Shown in pieces: positions 1 through 11,155 of a DNA stretch of 64,000 nt (the stretch's first letter is position 1; each line of letters starts with the position of its first letter). Location: positions 245,205-309,204 of the forward strand of contig NZ_WHJH01000002.1 of the NCBI RefSeq assembly GCF_011682145.1, read 5' to 3'. The notes under the pieces were generated by a model. The model worked only from the letters and a program-made list of their open reading frames with translations. It ran no database searches and had not been told where the DNA came from. Position numbers and translations under genes: made by a program. The stretch comes from Massilia mucilaginosa. GTDB lineage: Bacteria > Pseudomonadota > Gammaproteobacteria > Burkholderiales > Burkholderiaceae_D.

Positions 1-208
1 TCCGGCGTCGCGCTTCCAGGCGATCGAAGACCGCGCCGCCGCGATCCTGTCGGCCGTCAAGCACGCGGCCAAGCCGGACGTGATCCTGCTGGCCGGTAAA
101 GGCCATGAACCGTACCAGGAAATCAAGGGCCGCAAGATGCCGTTTTCCGACGCCGACCACGCCGCGCTGGCGCTGGCCGCGCGCGTGACCATGATGAGGA
201 CCAACTGA
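1..208 (+). CDS. murE: UDP-N-acetylmuramoyl-tripeptide synthetase MurE, 3' end only
   Basis: Only the last 68 codons are present; the gene begins upstream of the window and is read from base 2. The visible residues include VILLAGKGHEPYQEI followed by PFSDADHAALA, the C-terminal signature of MurE, which adds the third amino acid (meso-diaminopimelate in Gram-negatives) to UDP-MurNAc-dipeptide in the cytoplasm. Its TGA overlaps the ATG of murF by one base (TGATG), so the two are probably translationally coupled. Family and position in the dcw cluster agree, so the identity is firm although the catalytic part is not visible. Confidence 0.93.
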   Translation, partial: PASRFQAIEDRAAAILSAVKHAAKPDVILLAGKGHEPYQEIKGRKMPFSDADHAALALAARVTMMRTN

Positions 209-1593
209 TGCACGGCACGCTCGCACAACTGGCCGCGTCCATTCCCGGCGCGCGCATGACGGCCGACGCCACCTTTGGCAGCGTCTCGACCGACAGCCGC
301 AGCGCCGGTCCTGGTGCGCTGTTCGTCGCCCTGCGCGGCGAGACCTTCGACGCCCACGACTTCCTGGCGCAAGTGGCGGCCGGCGGCGCCGCTGCCGTGG
401 TGGTGGAAAGCCTGCCGGACGGCTGGACCCTGCCCGCCATCGTGGTGCCCGATACGCTGGTGGCCCTGGGCGGCATCGCCAACCACTGGCGCGCGCAATA
501 TGGCATTCCCGTGATCGGCGTCACCGGCAGTAACGGCAAGACCACGGTCAAGGAAATGATCGCCGCGATCCTGGCGGCCGGCCTGTCGGAAGACGCGCGC
601 CTGGCCACGCGCGGCAATCTGAATAACGAAATCGGCGTGCCGCTCACCTTGATGCGCCTTGGCGCCGAACACAAGGCTGCCGTGATCGAACTGGGCATGA
701 ACCACCCGGGCGAAATCGCGCGCCTGGCCGCGATTGCCGCGCCGACCATCGGCCTGGTGAACAACGCCCAGCGCGAGCACCAGGAATTCATGCACACCGT
801 GGAAGCGGTGGCACGCGAAAACGGCGCCGTACTGGCCGGCCTGGCGCAGGACGGCGTGGCCGTCTTCCCCGGCGACGACGAATACACCGCGCTGTGGCAA
901 GGCATGGCGGCCGGCCGCCAGGTTGTCAGCTTCGGCTTCGACCCCGCTTGCAACGTCAGCTGCGCGCATCGCGCCACCGATTTCGGCAGCGAACTCGATG
1001 TGAGCGTGCGCATGGACGGCGCGCCGCTGCGCAGCTTCAACGTCAAGCTGGCCGCGGCCGGCCTGCACAATGTGCGCAACGCGCTCGCGGCGATCGCCTG
1101 CGCCATCGCCGCCGGCATTGCGCCGGACGCCGTGGCGCGCGGCCTGGCCGCCTTCGAGCCGGTCAGCGGACGCCTGCAACGCAAGCATGCCGCCTGCGGC
1201 GCCACCGTCATCGACGACACCTACAACGCCAACCCGGATTCGGTGCGCGCCGCCATCGACGTGCTGGCGCAGTCCGCCGCGCCGCGCATCCTGGTGCTGG
1301 GCGATATGGGCGAAGTCGGCACCCAGGGCCGCGAGTTTCACGAAGAAATCGGCGCCTACGCGGCTGCGCGCGGCATCGGGTCGGTGCTCGTCACCGGCGA
1401 GCTGACCCGCCACATGGCCGCCTCGGGCGCGCAGCATTACACGCAGTTCGACGAATTATTGGCAGCACTCGATACACAATTGGGCAGCACCTCTGACGCG
1501 ACTGTACTGGTGAAGGGATCGCGTTTCATGAAAATGGAACGGGTCGTCGCTCACCTGGCCGGATCACACAACACAAGTAAGGAAGCCCACTAA
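208..1593 (+). CDS. murF: UDP-N-acetylmuramoyl-tripeptide--D-alanyl-D-alanine ligase
   Basis: The 461-residue product is of normal MurF length. It adds D-Ala-D-Ala to the UDP-MurNAc-tripeptide, the last cytoplasmic step of the peptidoglycan precursor. The Mur-ligase ATP loop [10 protein letters not shown] lies at about residues 104-113. The middle domain carries the [10 protein letters not shown] and [10 protein letters not shown] motifs, and the C-terminal domain starts near SGRLQRKH and holds the [10 protein letters not shown] motif. The start overlaps the murE stop and the stop lies one base before mraY. All dcw genes here run in one direction and probably share long transcripts. Confidence 0.97.
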   Translation: MHGTLAQLAASIPGARMTADATFGSVSTDSRSAGPGALFVALRGETFDAHDFLAQVAAGGAAAVVVESLPDGWTLPAIVVPDTLVALGGIANHWRAQYGIPVIGVTGSNGKTTVKEMIAAILAAGLSEDARLATRGNLNNEIGVPLTLMRLGAEHKAAVIELGMNHPGEIARLAAIAAPTIGLVNNAQREHQEFMHTVEAVARENGAVLAGLAQDGVAVFPGDDEYTALWQGMAAGRQVVSFGFDPACNVSCAHRATDFGSELDVSVRMDGAPLRSFNVKLAAAGLHNVRNALAAIACAIAAGIAPDAVARGLAAFEPVSGRLQRKHAACGATVIDDTYNANPDSVRAAIDVLAQSAAPRILVLGDMGEVGTQGREFHEEIGAYAAARGIGSVLVTGELTRHMAASGAQHYTQFDELLAALDTQLGSTSDATVLVKGSRFMKMERVVAHLAGSHNTSKEAH

Positions 1594-1594
1594 C

Positions 1595-2764
1595 ATGCTG
1601 CTCTGGCTCGCACAAATGTTCCAGGACGAACTCGGTCCTCTGCGAATCTTCAACTTCATCACCTTCCGCGCGGTATTCGCCACCATCACGGCGGTACTGA
1701 TCGGCCTCGTCGCCGGTCCGGCCGTGATCCGCAAACTGACCTCGATGAAAGTCGGCCAGGCAGTGCGCCCGGACGGTCCGCAGACGCACCTGAAAAAACA
1801 CGGCACCCCGACCATGGGCGGTGTGCTGATCCTGATCGCCATTGGCGTCTCGACCCTGCTGTGGTGCGACCTGTCGAACCGCCTGGTGTGGCCGGTGCTG
1901 GTGGTGACCCTCGGCTTTGGCGCCATCGGCTGGGCCGACGACTACCGCAAGGTGGTCTACCAGGACCCGGAAGGCATGCGCTCGGGCGAAAAATACTTCT
2001 GGATGTCGCTGATCGGCATCGCCGCCTCGCTGTACCTGGCGTTCTCGGTGTCGGCGCCAACGCCGGGCAAGGTGTGGGACCTGTTCTACGCGTGGGTGCA
2101 GTCGGGCTTTTCGCTCGACCTGCCGCCCAAGGCCGACTTGATCGTGCCGTTCGTGAAAACCGTCAGCTATCCGCTCGGCGTGTGGGGCTTCATCGCGCTG
2201 ACCTACTGCGTCATCGTCGGCACCAGCAATGCGGTCAACTTCACCGACGGCCTCGATGGCCTGGCGATCATGCCGACCGTGATGGTCGGCTCGGCCCTCG
2301 GCCTGTTCGCCTACCTGACCGGCAGCGCCACATACTCCAAATACCTGTTCATCCCGCACATTCCCGGCGCGGGCGAGCTGTTGATTTTCTGCGGCGCGAT
2401 GGCCGGCGCGGGCCTGGCTTTTCTCTGGTATAACGCGCATCCGGCCCAGATGTTCATGGGCGACGTCGGCGCGCTGGCGCTCGGCGGCGCGCTCGGCACC
2501 ATTGCCGTCATCGTGCGCCAGGAGATCGTGCTGTTCATCATGGGCGGCGTGTTCGTGGCCGAAACGGTCTCGGTGATCATCCAGGTCAGCTGGTTCAAGT
2601 ACACCAAGAAGCGTTACGGCACTGGCCGCCGCGTGTTCCTGATGGCGCCTTTGCACCATCACTTCGAACAAAAAGGCTGGAAAGAGACCCAGGTCGTCGT
2701 GCGCTTCTGGATTATCACGATGATGCTGGTGCTGGTCGGCCTGTCCACCCTGAAGCTGCGCTGA
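1595..2764 (+). CDS. mraY: phospho-N-acetylmuramoyl-pentapeptide transferase
   Basis: This 389-residue polytopic membrane enzyme moves phospho-MurNAc-pentapeptide from UDP to undecaprenyl phosphate, giving lipid I. Visible MraY signatures are [21 protein letters not shown] with the catalytic aspartates, and the histidine motif [12 protein letters not shown] near the C-terminus. About ten hydrophobic segments are evident. It starts one base after the murF stop, and its TGA overlaps the murD ATG by one base, as expected in a coupled dcw operon. Confidence 0.98.
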   Translation: MLLWLAQMFQDELGPLRIFNFITFRAVFATITAVLIGLVAGPAVIRKLTSMKVGQAVRPDGPQTHLKKHGTPTMGGVLILIAIGVSTLLWCDLSNRLVWPVLVVTLGFGAIGWADDYRKVVYQDPEGMRSGEKYFWMSLIGIAASLYLAFSVSAPTPGKVWDLFYAWVQSGFSLDLPPKADLIVPFVKTVSYPLGVWGFIALTYCVIVGTSNAVNFTDGLDGLAIMPTVMVGSALGLFAYLTGSATYSKYLFIPHIPGAGELLIFCGAMAGAGLAFLWYNAHPAQMFMGDVGALALGGALGTIAVIVRQEIVLFIMGGVFVAETVSVIIQVSWFKYTKKRYGTGRRVFLMAPLHHHFEQKGWKETQVVVRFWIITMMLVLVGLSTLKLR

Positions 2765-4284
2765 TGAACCACCTCGAACAATACGCCGGCAAGCACGCCC
2801 TGGTCCTCGGACTGGGCGAGTCCGGTCTCGCCATGGCGCAGTGGCTGGCGCGCTGCGGTGCGCGCGTGCGCGTGGCCGACACGCGCGAAGCCCCGCAACG
2901 CCTGCAGGCATTGAAAGACGCCGTGCCGGATGCAGAGTTCATCGGCGGCGAGTTGGGAGAAGCACTGCTCGATACGATCGACTTCGTGGCGGTCAGCCCG
3001 GGCCTGGCGCCCGAGCGCGAACTGGCCAGCATCCTGCCGGCGGCTGGCGCGCGCGCCATTCCGGTCTGGGGCGAGATCGAACTGTTCGCCCAGGCCCTGG
3101 CGGCGTTGAAAGAAGAACGCGCGTATGCGCCGAAAGTCATTGCCATTACCGGCACCAACGGCAAGACCACCGTCACCAGCCTGACCGGTTTGCTGTGCCA
3201 GCGCGCCGGCCTGTCGACCCGCGTGGCCGGCAATATCAGCCCGGCGGCGCTCGACGTGCTGCGCGAAGTACTCGACGGCGCGGGGGCGGAAAGCGCTCTG
3301 CCGCAAGCCTGGATTCTCGAGTTGTCCAGCTTCCAGCTGCATTCCACTTTCAGCCTTAACGCCGATGCCGCCACGGTCCTGAACATCACCCAGGACCATC
3401 TCGACTGGCACGGCAACATGGATGCCTACGGTCTTGACAAGGCGCGCATTTTCGGCCCGGCGACGGTTCGCGTGCTCAATCGCGACGATGCGGCGGTGAT
3501 GCGCATGGCCGCCCAAGGCAGCGTGGTGCGCACCTTCGGCACCGGCGAGCCGCAGGACGCCGACAGCTTCGGCCTGCACAACGAACGCGGCGTGCTGTGG
3601 CTGACCGTGGCCGTGGCCGGTGAAGAAAGCGAAAAGAAGCGCAAGAAAAGCGACCCGGTCGAAGTGGTGCCGTGCACGATCAGCCGCCTGATGCCGGCCG
3701 ACGCGCTGCGCATCCGCGGCCTGCACAACGCCGCCAACGCGCTGGCCGCGCTGGCCCTGTGCCGCGCCATCGGCCTGCCGTTCGCGCCGCTGCTGCATGG
3801 CCTGCGCGACTACCAGGGCGAACCGCACCGGGTCGAACTGGTGGCCGCCATCGACGCCATCGACTATTACGACGACAGCAAGGGCACCAATGTGGGCGCC
3901 ACCGTGGCTGCCTTGAGCGGCCTGGGCAAGGCCTTCGGCGGCGAGTCGCAAAAGATCGTGCTGATCGCCGGGGGCGACGGCAAGGGCCAGCAATTCGAAC
4001 CGCTGGCCGAACCGTGCTCGCGCTACGTGCGCGTGGTGCTGCTGATCGGGCGCGACGCGCCGCTGCTGCGCGCGGCCATCGAGCCGTCCGGTGTCGATGT
4101 GATCGACTGCGACACCCTGCCCGAAGCCGTGCGGCGCGCCTCCGCGCTGGCGCAGCCGGGCGACGCGGTGCTGCTCTCGCCGGCCTGCGCCAGCTTCGAC
4201 ATGTTCACCGGCTACGGCCACCGCGCCCAGGTGTTCGTCGACGCCGTGCGCGAGCTGGCGCTCGACAAGGGACAGGATCTCTGA
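2764..4284 (+). CDS. murD: UDP-N-acetylmuramoylalanine--D-glutamate ligase
   Basis: MurD adds D-glutamate to UDP-MurNAc-L-Ala in the cytoplasm. The 506-residue product has an N-terminal Rossmann-like domain ([15 protein letters not shown]), the ATP loop [14 protein letters not shown], and a C-terminal ligase domain ([22 protein letters not shown]). It is longer than the E. coli enzyme (about 440 residues). Part of the extra length is a lysine-rich stretch ([11 protein letters not shown], about residues 285-295) in the central domain, which looks like a surface loop. One-base stop/start overlaps link it to mraY and ftsW. Confidence 0.97.
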   Translation: MNHLEQYAGKHALVLGLGESGLAMAQWLARCGARVRVADTREAPQRLQALKDAVPDAEFIGGELGEALLDTIDFVAVSPGLAPERELASILPAAGARAIPVWGEIELFAQALAALKEERAYAPKVIAITGTNGKTTVTSLTGLLCQRAGLSTRVAGNISPAALDVLREVLDGAGAESALPQAWILELSSFQLHSTFSLNADAATVLNITQDHLDWHGNMDAYGLDKARIFGPATVRVLNRDDAAVMRMAAQGSVVRTFGTGEPQDADSFGLHNERGVLWLTVAVAGEESEKKRKKSDPVEVVPCTISRLMPADALRIRGLHNAANALAALALCRAIGLPFAPLLHGLRDYQGEPHRVELVAAIDAIDYYDDSKGTNVGATVAALSGLGKAFGGESQKIVLIAGGDGKGQQFEPLAEPCSRYVRVVLLIGRDAPLLRAAIEPSGVDVIDCDTLPEAVRRASALAQPGDAVLLSPACASFDMFTGYGHRAQVFVDAVRELALDKGQDL

Positions 4285-5495
4285 TGGCCTTCCAGTTTCC
4301 ATTCAAATTCGCCGGCTCGGCTTCGGACGCATTGTCCGGGGACCGCACACGCCCGTCGAAAATGATGGAATACGACCAGCTGCTGGTCTGGGTCACCGTG
4401 CTGCTGATGCTGTTCGGGATGGTGATGGTGTACTCGGCCTCGATCGCGCTGCCCGATTCGCCCAAGTACGCCAATTACAAGACCACCTACTTCGTGCAGC
4501 GCCAGGCGATTTTCATCATGGTCTCGATGCTGGCCGGGTACTTCGTGTTCCGCATTCCGGTCGCGCTCTGGCAGCGCTACGCCTCCCCCCTGTTCGTGGG
4601 CAGCCTGGTCTTGCTGGTACTGGTGCTGGTGCCGCACGTGGGCTTTTCGGTCAACGGCGCGCAGCGCTGGCTGGACCTCAAATTTTTCAAGCTGCAGCCG
4701 TCGGAAGTGATGAAGATCGCCGCCGTGCTGTATGCCGCCGACTACACGGTGCGCAAGCAGGAATACATGCACAAGCTGACCAAGGGCTTCCTGCCGATGG
4801 CCGGCGCGATCGGCCTGGTGGGCCTGCTGCTGCTGCTCGAACCCGACCTGGGCGCGTTCGGCGTGATCGTCTGCATCGCCATGGGCATCCTGTTCCTGGG
4901 CGGGATCAACGCGGTCTGGTTCGGCGGCATCGGGGCGCTGCTGGTGACCATTTTCGCCGCCATCATCTTCTTCTCGCCATTCCGGCGCGCGCGCATGTTC
5001 GCTTACCTGAACCCCTGGGCCGAGGGCAATTCGCTCGACAAGGCGTATCAGCTGACGCACTCGCTGATCGCTTTCGGGCGTGGCGAATGGTTCGGCGTGG
5101 GCCTGGGCGCCAGCGTCGAAAAGCTGCACTACCTGCCCGAAGCGCACACCGACTTCCTGATGGCGGTGATCGGCGAAGAACTGGGCCTGGCCGGCGTGCT
5201 GGTCGTCATCGCCATGTTCTACTGGCTGGTCAAGCGCGCCTTCGACATCGGCCGGCAGGCCATCGCCATCGACCAGACCTTCGCCGGCCTGGTGGCCAAG
5301 GGCATCGGCATCTGGATCGGCGTGCAGACCTTCATTAACATGGGCGTGAACCTGGGCCTGCTGCCGACCAAGGGACTGACCTTGCCGCTCATGAGTTACG
5401 GCGGCTCGGGCGTATTGATTAACTGTGTGGGACTGGCGATTTTGCTGCGTATCGATTATGAGAACCGTGTGTTGATGAGGGGTGGACGGCCATGA
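4284..5495 (+). CDS. ftsW: SEDS family peptidoglycan glycosyltransferase FtsW
   Basis: FtsW polymerises lipid II at the septum together with a class B penicillin-binding protein. The start MAFQFPFKF is chosen because its ATG overlaps the murD TGA; the frame stays open upstream only as a shadow of murD. The 403-residue protein has about ten membrane segments and the SEDS signatures [42 protein letters not shown] and [13 protein letters not shown]. It overlaps murG by four bases (ATGA). Confidence 0.97.
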   Translation: MAFQFPFKFAGSASDALSGDRTRPSKMMEYDQLLVWVTVLLMLFGMVMVYSASIALPDSPKYANYKTTYFVQRQAIFIMVSMLAGYFVFRIPVALWQRYASPLFVGSLVLLVLVLVPHVGFSVNGAQRWLDLKFFKLQPSEVMKIAAVLYAADYTVRKQEYMHKLTKGFLPMAGAIGLVGLLLLLEPDLGAFGVIVCIAMGILFLGGINAVWFGGIGALLVTIFAAIIFFSPFRRARMFAYLNPWAEGNSLDKAYQLTHSLIAFGRGEWFGVGLGASVEKLHYLPEAHTDFLMAVIGEELGLAGVLVVIAMFYWLVKRAFDIGRQAIAIDQTFAGLVAKGIGIWIGVQTFINMGVNLGLLPTKGLTLPLMSYGGSGVLINCVGLAILLRIDYENRVLMRGGRP

Positions 5496-6577
5496 AGCGT
5501 TTGATGATCATGGCGGCCGGCACCGGCGGGCATATCTTCCCGGGGATCGCGATCGCGCAGACCATGCGCCAGCGCGGCTGGGACGTCAGCTGGCTGGGTA
5601 CCTCGCACGGCATGGAGCAGGAGCTGGTGCCGAAGAACGGCATCGCCATCGACAGCATCGATTTTTCGGGCATGCGCGGCAAGGGACTGAAACACAGCGT
5701 GAGCGGCGCCTTCAAGATGGCCGCGAGCTTTCTGGCCTGCCGCCGCTTCATCAAGCAGCGCAAGCCCGACGTGGTGCTTGGCATGGGCGGCTATGTGTGC
5801 GTCCCGGGCGGAATGATGGCGCGCGCGGCCGGCGTGCCGCTGGCACTGGTCAACGCCGACGCCGCGCTGCTGCTGTCGAACAAGACGCTGGCGCCGCTGG
5901 CCAAAAAAGTGATGTTCGGCTTTCCCGCCGATTTCGGCAGTGCCGCCGCCAAGGCCATCGTCACCGGCAACCCGGTGCGCAAGGAAATCCTGGCCATGAC
6001 CGCGCCGCAGGAGCGCTTCGCGGCCCGCACCGGCGCGCTGCGCATCCTGGTGGTCGGCGGCAGCCTCGGTGCCAAGGTATTGAACGAGAGCGTGCCGGCC
6101 GCGCTGGCGCTGCTGCCGGAAGAGCAGCGTCCGCGCGTGACGCACCAGTCGGGCAAGAAGAATATCGACGCGCTGCGCGAAGCGTACGCCAAAGCCGGCG
6201 TGACGGCCGACGTGGTCGACTTCATCGACGACATGGCCGGCGCCTACGCCGCGGCCGACGTGGTGATCTGCCGCGCCGGCGCGATCACGGTGTCGGAACT
6301 GACGGCGGCGGGCGTGGCCAGCGTGCTGGTGCCGTTCGTGGCCAGCACCACCAGCCACCAGCGCGACAACGCGCAGTGGATGGACAAGCAGAAGGCGGCG
6401 ATTCATTTGCCGCAGACGGAATTGAGCGCGCAGCGCGTGGCCCAGCTGCTGCAAGGGCTGAGTCGCGACGCCTGCCGCGCCATGGCCGAGGCCGCGCTGG
6501 CGGTCGGCAAGCGCAACGCCAATGAAGCAATCGCAGACGTACTCGAACAACTGGCAGGAACGGCAAACAGAACATGA
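5492..6577 (+). CDS. murG: undecaprenyldiphospho-muramoylpentapeptide N-acetylglucosaminyltransferase
   Basis: MurG transfers GlcNAc to lipid I, forming lipid II on the inner face of the membrane. The 361 residues show the GT-B fold motifs: N-terminal [15 protein letters not shown], then [13 protein letters not shown], the second Rossmann loop VVGGSLGAK, and the C-terminal [15 protein letters not shown] motif that binds UDP-GlcNAc. ATGA overlaps of four bases tie it to ftsW upstream and murC downstream. Confidence 0.98.
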   Translation: MKRLMIMAAGTGGHIFPGIAIAQTMRQRGWDVSWLGTSHGMEQELVPKNGIAIDSIDFSGMRGKGLKHSVSGAFKMAASFLACRRFIKQRKPDVVLGMGGYVCVPGGMMARAAGVPLALVNADAALLLSNKTLAPLAKKVMFGFPADFGSAAAKAIVTGNPVRKEILAMTAPQERFAARTGALRILVVGGSLGAKVLNESVPAALALLPEEQRPRVTHQSGKKNIDALREAYAKAGVTADVVDFIDDMAGAYAAADVVICRAGAITVSELTAAGVASVLVPFVASTTSHQRDNAQWMDKQKAAIHLPQTELSAQRVAQLLQGLSRDACRAMAEAALAVGKRNANEAIADVLEQLAGTANRT

Positions 6578-7965
6578 AACATAAAATCAAGAACATTCAC
6601 TTCGTCGGCATCGGCGGCAGCGGCATGAGCGGCATCGCCGAAGTGCTGCTCAACCTCGGCTACAGCGTGTCCGGCTCGGACCTGGGCAGCAACGCGGCCA
6701 CCCAGCGCCTGGCCAGCCTGGGCGCGCAGGTGATGCTCGGCCACGCGGCCGACAATATCCTCGGCGCCGACGCCGTGGTTACCTCGACCGCCGTCAAGGA
6801 CGACAACCCGGAAGTGGTGGCGGCGCGCGCAGCGCAGATTCCCATTGTGCCGCGCGCGATTATGCTCGGTGAATTGATGCGCTTGAAGCGCGGCATCGCC
6901 ATTGCCGGCACCCACGGCAAGACCACCACCACCAGCCTGGTGGCCTCGGTGCTGGCCCAGGGCGGACTCGATCCCACGTTTGTGATCGGCGGCCGCCTGA
7001 ACAGCGCCGGCGCCAACGCCAAGCTGGGCACCGGCGAATACATCGTGGCCGAAGCCGACGAATCGGACGCCTCGTTCCTGAACCTGACGCCGATGATCGA
7101 AGTGATCACCAATATCGACGCCGATCACATGGAAACCTACGAGCACGATTTCGAAAAGCTCAAGCAGGCCTTCGTGCACTTCACCCACCGCCTGCCGTTT
7201 TACGGCCGCGTGATGCTGTGCATCGACGACCAGCACGTGCGCGACATCATTCCGTTCGTGACCAAGCCGATCACCACTTACGGCTTTTCCGAAGCGGCCC
7301 AGGTACGCGCCATCAACGCGTCCGCCATCGGCCTGCAGATGCATTTCACGGTGGTCCAGGAAGGCTATCCGGATACACAGTTCATCCTCAACCAGCCCGG
7401 CATGCATAATGTGCAGAATGCCTGCTCGGCGATCGCCATCGCACGCGAAATCGGCATCGACGACAGTGCGACCCAGCAGGGCCTGGCCGAGTTCCACGGT
7501 GTGGGCCGGCGCTTCACGCGCTACGGCGACATCGCGATTCCGGGCGGCGGCAGCTTTGCATTGGTGGACGACTTCGGCCACCACCCGGTCGAGACCGAAG
7601 TGACCCTGGCGGCGGCGCGCGGCGCCTACCCGGGCCGGCGCCTGGTACTGGCCTTCCAGCCGCACCGCTATTCGCGCACGCGCGACCTGTTCGAAGATTT
7701 TGTGAAGGTGCTGGCCACGCCCGACGTGCTGCTGCTGTCCGAAGTCTACGCCGCCGGCGAAGCGCATGTGGTGGCCGCCGATGGCCGCGCGCTGGCGCAC
7801 GCGCTGCGCGTGGGCGGCAAGGTCGAGCCGATTTTTGTCGAGGCGATTGCCGACATGCCGGCTGCCATCATGAACGTGGTGCGCGACGGCGACGTCGTGA
7901 TCACCATGGGCGCCGGCTCGATCAGCGGCATTCCGAATAAACTGGTTAACCCCGTGGAGGCTTGA
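6574..7965 (+). CDS. murC: UDP-N-acetylmuramate--L-alanine ligase
   Basis: MurC adds L-alanine to UDP-MurNAc, the first amino-acid addition of peptidoglycan synthesis. The 463-residue protein begins with the Rossmann motif [16 protein letters not shown], carries the ATP loop [16 protein letters not shown], and has the metal and substrate motif [12 protein letters not shown] followed by a C-terminal ligase domain ([19 protein letters not shown]). It overlaps murG by four bases and ends two bases before the ddl start. Size and motif order are standard. Confidence 0.98.
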   Translation: MKHKIKNIHFVGIGGSGMSGIAEVLLNLGYSVSGSDLGSNAATQRLASLGAQVMLGHAADNILGADAVVTSTAVKDDNPEVVAARAAQIPIVPRAIMLGELMRLKRGIAIAGTHGKTTTTSLVASVLAQGGLDPTFVIGGRLNSAGANAKLGTGEYIVAEADESDASFLNLTPMIEVITNIDADHMETYEHDFEKLKQAFVHFTHRLPFYGRVMLCIDDQHVRDIIPFVTKPITTYGFSEAAQVRAINASAIGLQMHFTVVQEGYPDTQFILNQPGMHNVQNACSAIAIAREIGIDDSATQQGLAEFHGVGRRFTRYGDIAIPGGGSFALVDDFGHHPVETEVTLAAARGAYPGRRLVLAFQPHRYSRTRDLFEDFVKVLATPDVLLLSEVYAAGEAHVVAADGRALAHALRVGGKVEPIFVEAIADMPAAIMNVVRDGDVVITMGAGSISGIPNKLVNPVEA

Positions 7966-7967
7966 GC

Positions 7968-8936
7968 ATGAGTGCATTCAATTCCGGCGACGCCGCCGCA
8001 CTGGGCAAGGTCGGCGTGCTGTTCGGCGGCCGTTCGGCCGAACGCGACGTCTCGATCATGTCCGGCAACGGCGTGCACGCCGCGCTGCAAAGCAAGGGCA
8101 TCGACGCCCATCTGTTCGACACCGGCGAGCGCAGCATCGCCGACCTGGCGGCCCAGGAATTCGACCGCGTGTTCATCGCGCTGCACGGCCGCTTCGGCGA
8201 AGACGGCAGCCTGCAGGGCGCGCTCGAACAGCTCGGCATTCCCTACACCGGCAGCGGCGTGATGGCGTGCGCGATCGGCATGGACAAGATCTACACCAAG
8301 ATGATCTGGCTGATGCGCGGCCTGCCGACGCCGCGCTACGCCTCGCTCGACGCCGGCACCGACCTGGCGCAGGTGGTGGCGCAGCTTGGCCTGCCGCTGA
8401 TCGTCAAGCCGCCGCACGAAGGCTCGAGCATGGGCATCACCAAGGTGCGCGCCGCGGCGGAACTGAAACCGGCTTACGACGTGGCGGCCGGCTTCGACGA
8501 AGTGGTGCTGGCCGAGGAATTCGTCAGCGGGCGCGAACTGACGGTGGCGGTGCTGGGCCGCGGCGCGCAGGCGCGCGCGCTGCCGATCGTCGAAATCGTG
8601 GCGCCGGGCGGGAACTACGACTACCAGAACAAGTACTTCACCGACGACACCAAGTATTTTTGCCCGGCGCAGCTGGACGAAGCGACCAGCGCGGAAGTAT
8701 CGCGCCTGGCGGTGGAAGCCTACCGCGCCATCGATTGCGAAGGCTGGGGCAGGGTCGATGTGCTGCTGCGCGCCAGCGACAACAAGCCGTTCCTGATCGA
8801 GGTCAATACCTCGCCGGGCATGACCAGTCACTCGCTGGTGCCGATGGCGGCGCGCGCGCTGGGTATCAGCTATGAAGACCTGTGTGTCGAGATTGTTCGT
8901 TCGGCACGCTTGAAAATGGCCCAGGGCCAGGGTTAA
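7968..8936 (+). CDS. ddl: D-alanine--D-alanine ligase
   Basis: An ATP-grasp enzyme that makes the D-Ala-D-Ala used by MurF. The ATG at 7968 is preferred over an in-frame TTG at 7962 because GGAGG (7956-7960) sits seven bases upstream of it. The 322-residue product has the N-terminal VLFGGRSAERDVSIMSG motif, the ATP-grasp core (IVKPPHEGSSMGITKV) and the C-terminal metal-binding LIEVNTSPGMTSHS. It lies in the usual murC-ddl-ftsQ order. Confidence 0.97.
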   Translation: MSAFNSGDAAALGKVGVLFGGRSAERDVSIMSGNGVHAALQSKGIDAHLFDTGERSIADLAAQEFDRVFIALHGRFGEDGSLQGALEQLGIPYTGSGVMACAIGMDKIYTKMIWLMRGLPTPRYASLDAGTDLAQVVAQLGLPLIVKPPHEGSSMGITKVRAAAELKPAYDVAAGFDEVVLAEEFVSGRELTVAVLGRGAQARALPIVEIVAPGGNYDYQNKYFTDDTKYFCPAQLDEATSAEVSRLAVEAYRAIDCEGWGRVDVLLRASDNKPFLIEVNTSPGMTSHSLVPMAARALGISYEDLCVEIVRSARLKMAQGQG

Positions 8937-8943
8937 TACAGTA

Positions 8944-9783
8944 ATGTGGCATGACGTACGCTCTTTGAACGCAACCGCGAGCGGCTTGATGGCCGCCGTG
9001 GTGATCGCCTGCCTGGCGTCGGGCGTGTGGTGGCTGTCGCAGCTGCCCATGTTCACCCTGCGCACGGTGCGGGTCGACAGCGTGCACGGAACGGAACTGC
9101 AGCATGTGAACAAGCTCACCTTGCGCGCCGGCGTGGTGGGCCGCATCAAGGGAAATTTTTTCACGACCAACCTGGAACAGGTACGCACCGCCTTCGAAGC
9201 GGTGCCCTGGGTCAGGCGGGCCACGGTGCGGCGCGAGTGGCCGGACCAGCTGATCGTGGAAGTCGAGGAGCACGAAGCGCTCGGCACCTGGGGCGAGGAC
9301 GGGCGCCTGTTGTCGGTCAAGGGCGATGTCTTTACCGCCAATCTGGCCGAGGCGGACGAGGACCATCCGCTGCCGGCGCTGGACGGGCCGGAAGGCAGCG
9401 AGAAGGAAGTGCTGGCACGCTTCCTGGAGTTGCGCGCGATGTTTGCGCCGATTTCGCTGGTGCCGGAAAAGCTGGACCTGTCGAACCGCTACGCGTGGAC
9501 CGTGAAACTCGATAACGGCATGATCGTGGCGCTCGGACGGGAGCAGGACAAGACGACGCTCAAGCAGCGGGTGCAGCGGCTGGTGGGGATTTATCCGCAA
9601 CTGGCCAGCCGCCTGCAGGACGGCATCGATACGATCGACATGCGCTATCAGAACGGCCTGGCGCTTTCCGCCGCCGCCCTGGTACTGCCCGAAGATCCGC
9701 ACAAGCCTGTGAAGGCCGCGCCAAAAAAAGCAGTAAAACCGAACAGCACATCAACCAGCAGCAAAATCAAGCAAAGACAGTAG
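8944..9783 (+). CDS. ftsQ: cell division protein FtsQ
   Basis: FtsQ is the bitopic divisome scaffold that links FtsBL to the early ring. The 279-residue protein has a short cytoplasmic N-terminus, one membrane segment (about residues 15-35, AAVVIACLASGVWWL), a POTRA domain (FTLRTVRVDS onwards, with VRRATVRREWPDQLIVEVEEHEA split across its end) and a lysine-rich C-terminal tail rich in Ser and Thr. It begins seven bases after ddl and ends ten bases before ftsA. Confidence 0.95.
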   Translation: MWHDVRSLNATASGLMAAVVIACLASGVWWLSQLPMFTLRTVRVDSVHGTELQHVNKLTLRAGVVGRIKGNFFTTNLEQVRTAFEAVPWVRRATVRREWPDQLIVEVEEHEALGTWGEDGRLLSVKGDVFTANLAEADEDHPLPALDGPEGSEKEVLARFLELRAMFAPISLVPEKLDLSNRYAWTVKLDNGMIVALGREQDKTTLKQRVQRLVGIYPQLASRLQDGIDTIDMRYQNGLALSAAALVLPEDPHKPVKAAPKKAVKPNSTSTSSKIKQRQ

Positions 9784-9793
9784 GCGACAGCAC

Positions 9794-11026
9794 ATGACAA
9801 AAGACGCGAAAAACCTGATCGTCGGCCTCGATATCGGCACCTCGAAAGTGGTGGCGGTGGTGGCCGAGGTCATGTCCGACGGCCGCCACGAGGTGATCGG
9901 ACTGGGTCAGCACGAGTCGCGCGGACTGAAAAAAGGGGTGGTCGTCAATATCGAGGCGACCGTCGAATCGATCCAGCGCGCGCTCGAAGAAGCCGAGCTG
10001 ATGGCCGACTGCAAGATCCGCAATGTCTACGCCGGCATCGCCGGCAGCCATATCCGCTCGTTCAATTCGAGCGGCATGGTCGCGATCAAGGACAAGGAAG
10101 TCACCGCCACCGACGTGGCGCGCGTGATCGAAACGGCCAAGGCGGTCAACATCCCGACCGACCAGCAGTTGCTGCACACGGTGCCGCAGGAATTCATCGT
10201 CGACAGCCAGGAAGACGTGCGCGAACCGATCGGCATGAGCGGCATCCGCCTGGAAGTGCGGGTGCATATTGTCACCGGTGCGGTGTCGGCGGTACAAAAC
10301 ATTGTAAAGTGCGTTCGCCGCTGCGGTCTTGAAGTATCGGACCTGATTTTGCAGCCGATGGCCTCGGCCGACGCGGTGCTCACGCTCGACGAAAAGGAAC
10401 TGGGCGTGGTGCTGATCGACATTGGCGGCGGCACCACCGACATTGCGGTGTTTTCCGACGGCGCGATCCGGCATACGGCGGTCATTCCGATCGCCGGCGA
10501 CCAGATCACCAACGACATCGCGATGGCGCTGCGCACGCCGACCTCCGAAGCCGAAGAGATCAAGATCCGCTACGGCGTGGCCAAGCAGGTGCTGGCCGAT
10601 CCGCACGAATCGCTCGAAGTGCCGGGACTGGGCGACCGCGGACCGCGCAACCTGTCGCGCCAGGCGCTGGCGGCGGTGATCGAACCGCGCGTCGAAGAAT
10701 TGTTCGCGATGGTGCACCAGGTGGTGCGCGAATCGGGTTACGAAGGGGTTCTGTCGTCGGGCATCGTGCTCACCGGCGGCACCGCGATCATGCCCGGCAT
10801 GGTCGAAATGGCGGAAGATATTTTCCTCAAGCCGGCGCGCCTTGGCACGCCGGACTATCGCGGCCAGCTGGCCGACGTGGTGCGCAGTCCGCGCTACGCG
10901 ACCGTGCTCGGGCTGCTGCTCGAAGCGAAGAAGCAGTATCTGCGCGGGCATATCGTGACGCGCCAGGATGGCTCGGTGAAAGCGGTCTGGCAGCGCATGA
11001 AGGAATGGTTTTTAGGGAATTTTTAA
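9794..11026 (+). CDS. ftsA: cell division protein FtsA
   Basis: FtsA is an actin-like ATPase that anchors FtsZ to the membrane. The 410 residues contain the nucleotide-binding motifs VGLDIGTSKVVAVVAE (N-terminal phosphate 1), LIDIGGGTTDIAVFSDG (phosphate 2) and VLTGGTAIMPGM (adenosine). The C-terminus VWQRMKEWFLGNF is the amphipathic helix that inserts in the membrane. It sits in the canonical ftsQ-ftsA-ftsZ order, followed by a 129-base gap that may contain ftsZ promoter activity, though no convincing -35/-10 pair was found there. Confidence 0.98.
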   Translation: MTKDAKNLIVGLDIGTSKVVAVVAEVMSDGRHEVIGLGQHESRGLKKGVVVNIEATVESIQRALEEAELMADCKIRNVYAGIAGSHIRSFNSSGMVAIKDKEVTATDVARVIETAKAVNIPTDQQLLHTVPQEFIVDSQEDVREPIGMSGIRLEVRVHIVTGAVSAVQNIVKCVRRCGLEVSDLILQPMASADAVLTLDEKELGVVLIDIGGGTTDIAVFSDGAIRHTAVIPIAGDQITNDIAMALRTPTSEAEEIKIRYGVAKQVLADPHESLEVPGLGDRGPRNLSRQALAAVIEPRVEELFAMVHQVVRESGYEGVLSSGIVLTGGTAIMPGMVEMAEDIFLKPARLGTPDYRGQLADVVRSPRYATVLGLLLEAKKQYLRGHIVTRQDGSVKAVWQRMKEWFLGNF

Positions 11027-11155
11027 ATCGGTACGGTTGGAACGATACGCACACGGGTTCTTGTTATTTAACGGTTAACGCAGTTTTCAATCTCCAGGTT
11101 TCATACCACTATGAGTCCTGGCGCTTGGAAACCGCACTTTGATTAGGAGTTCATC

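Noticed and set aside
7962..7967. TTG start for ddl
   Set aside because: The ATG at 7968 has a well-placed GGAGG; the TTG does not.
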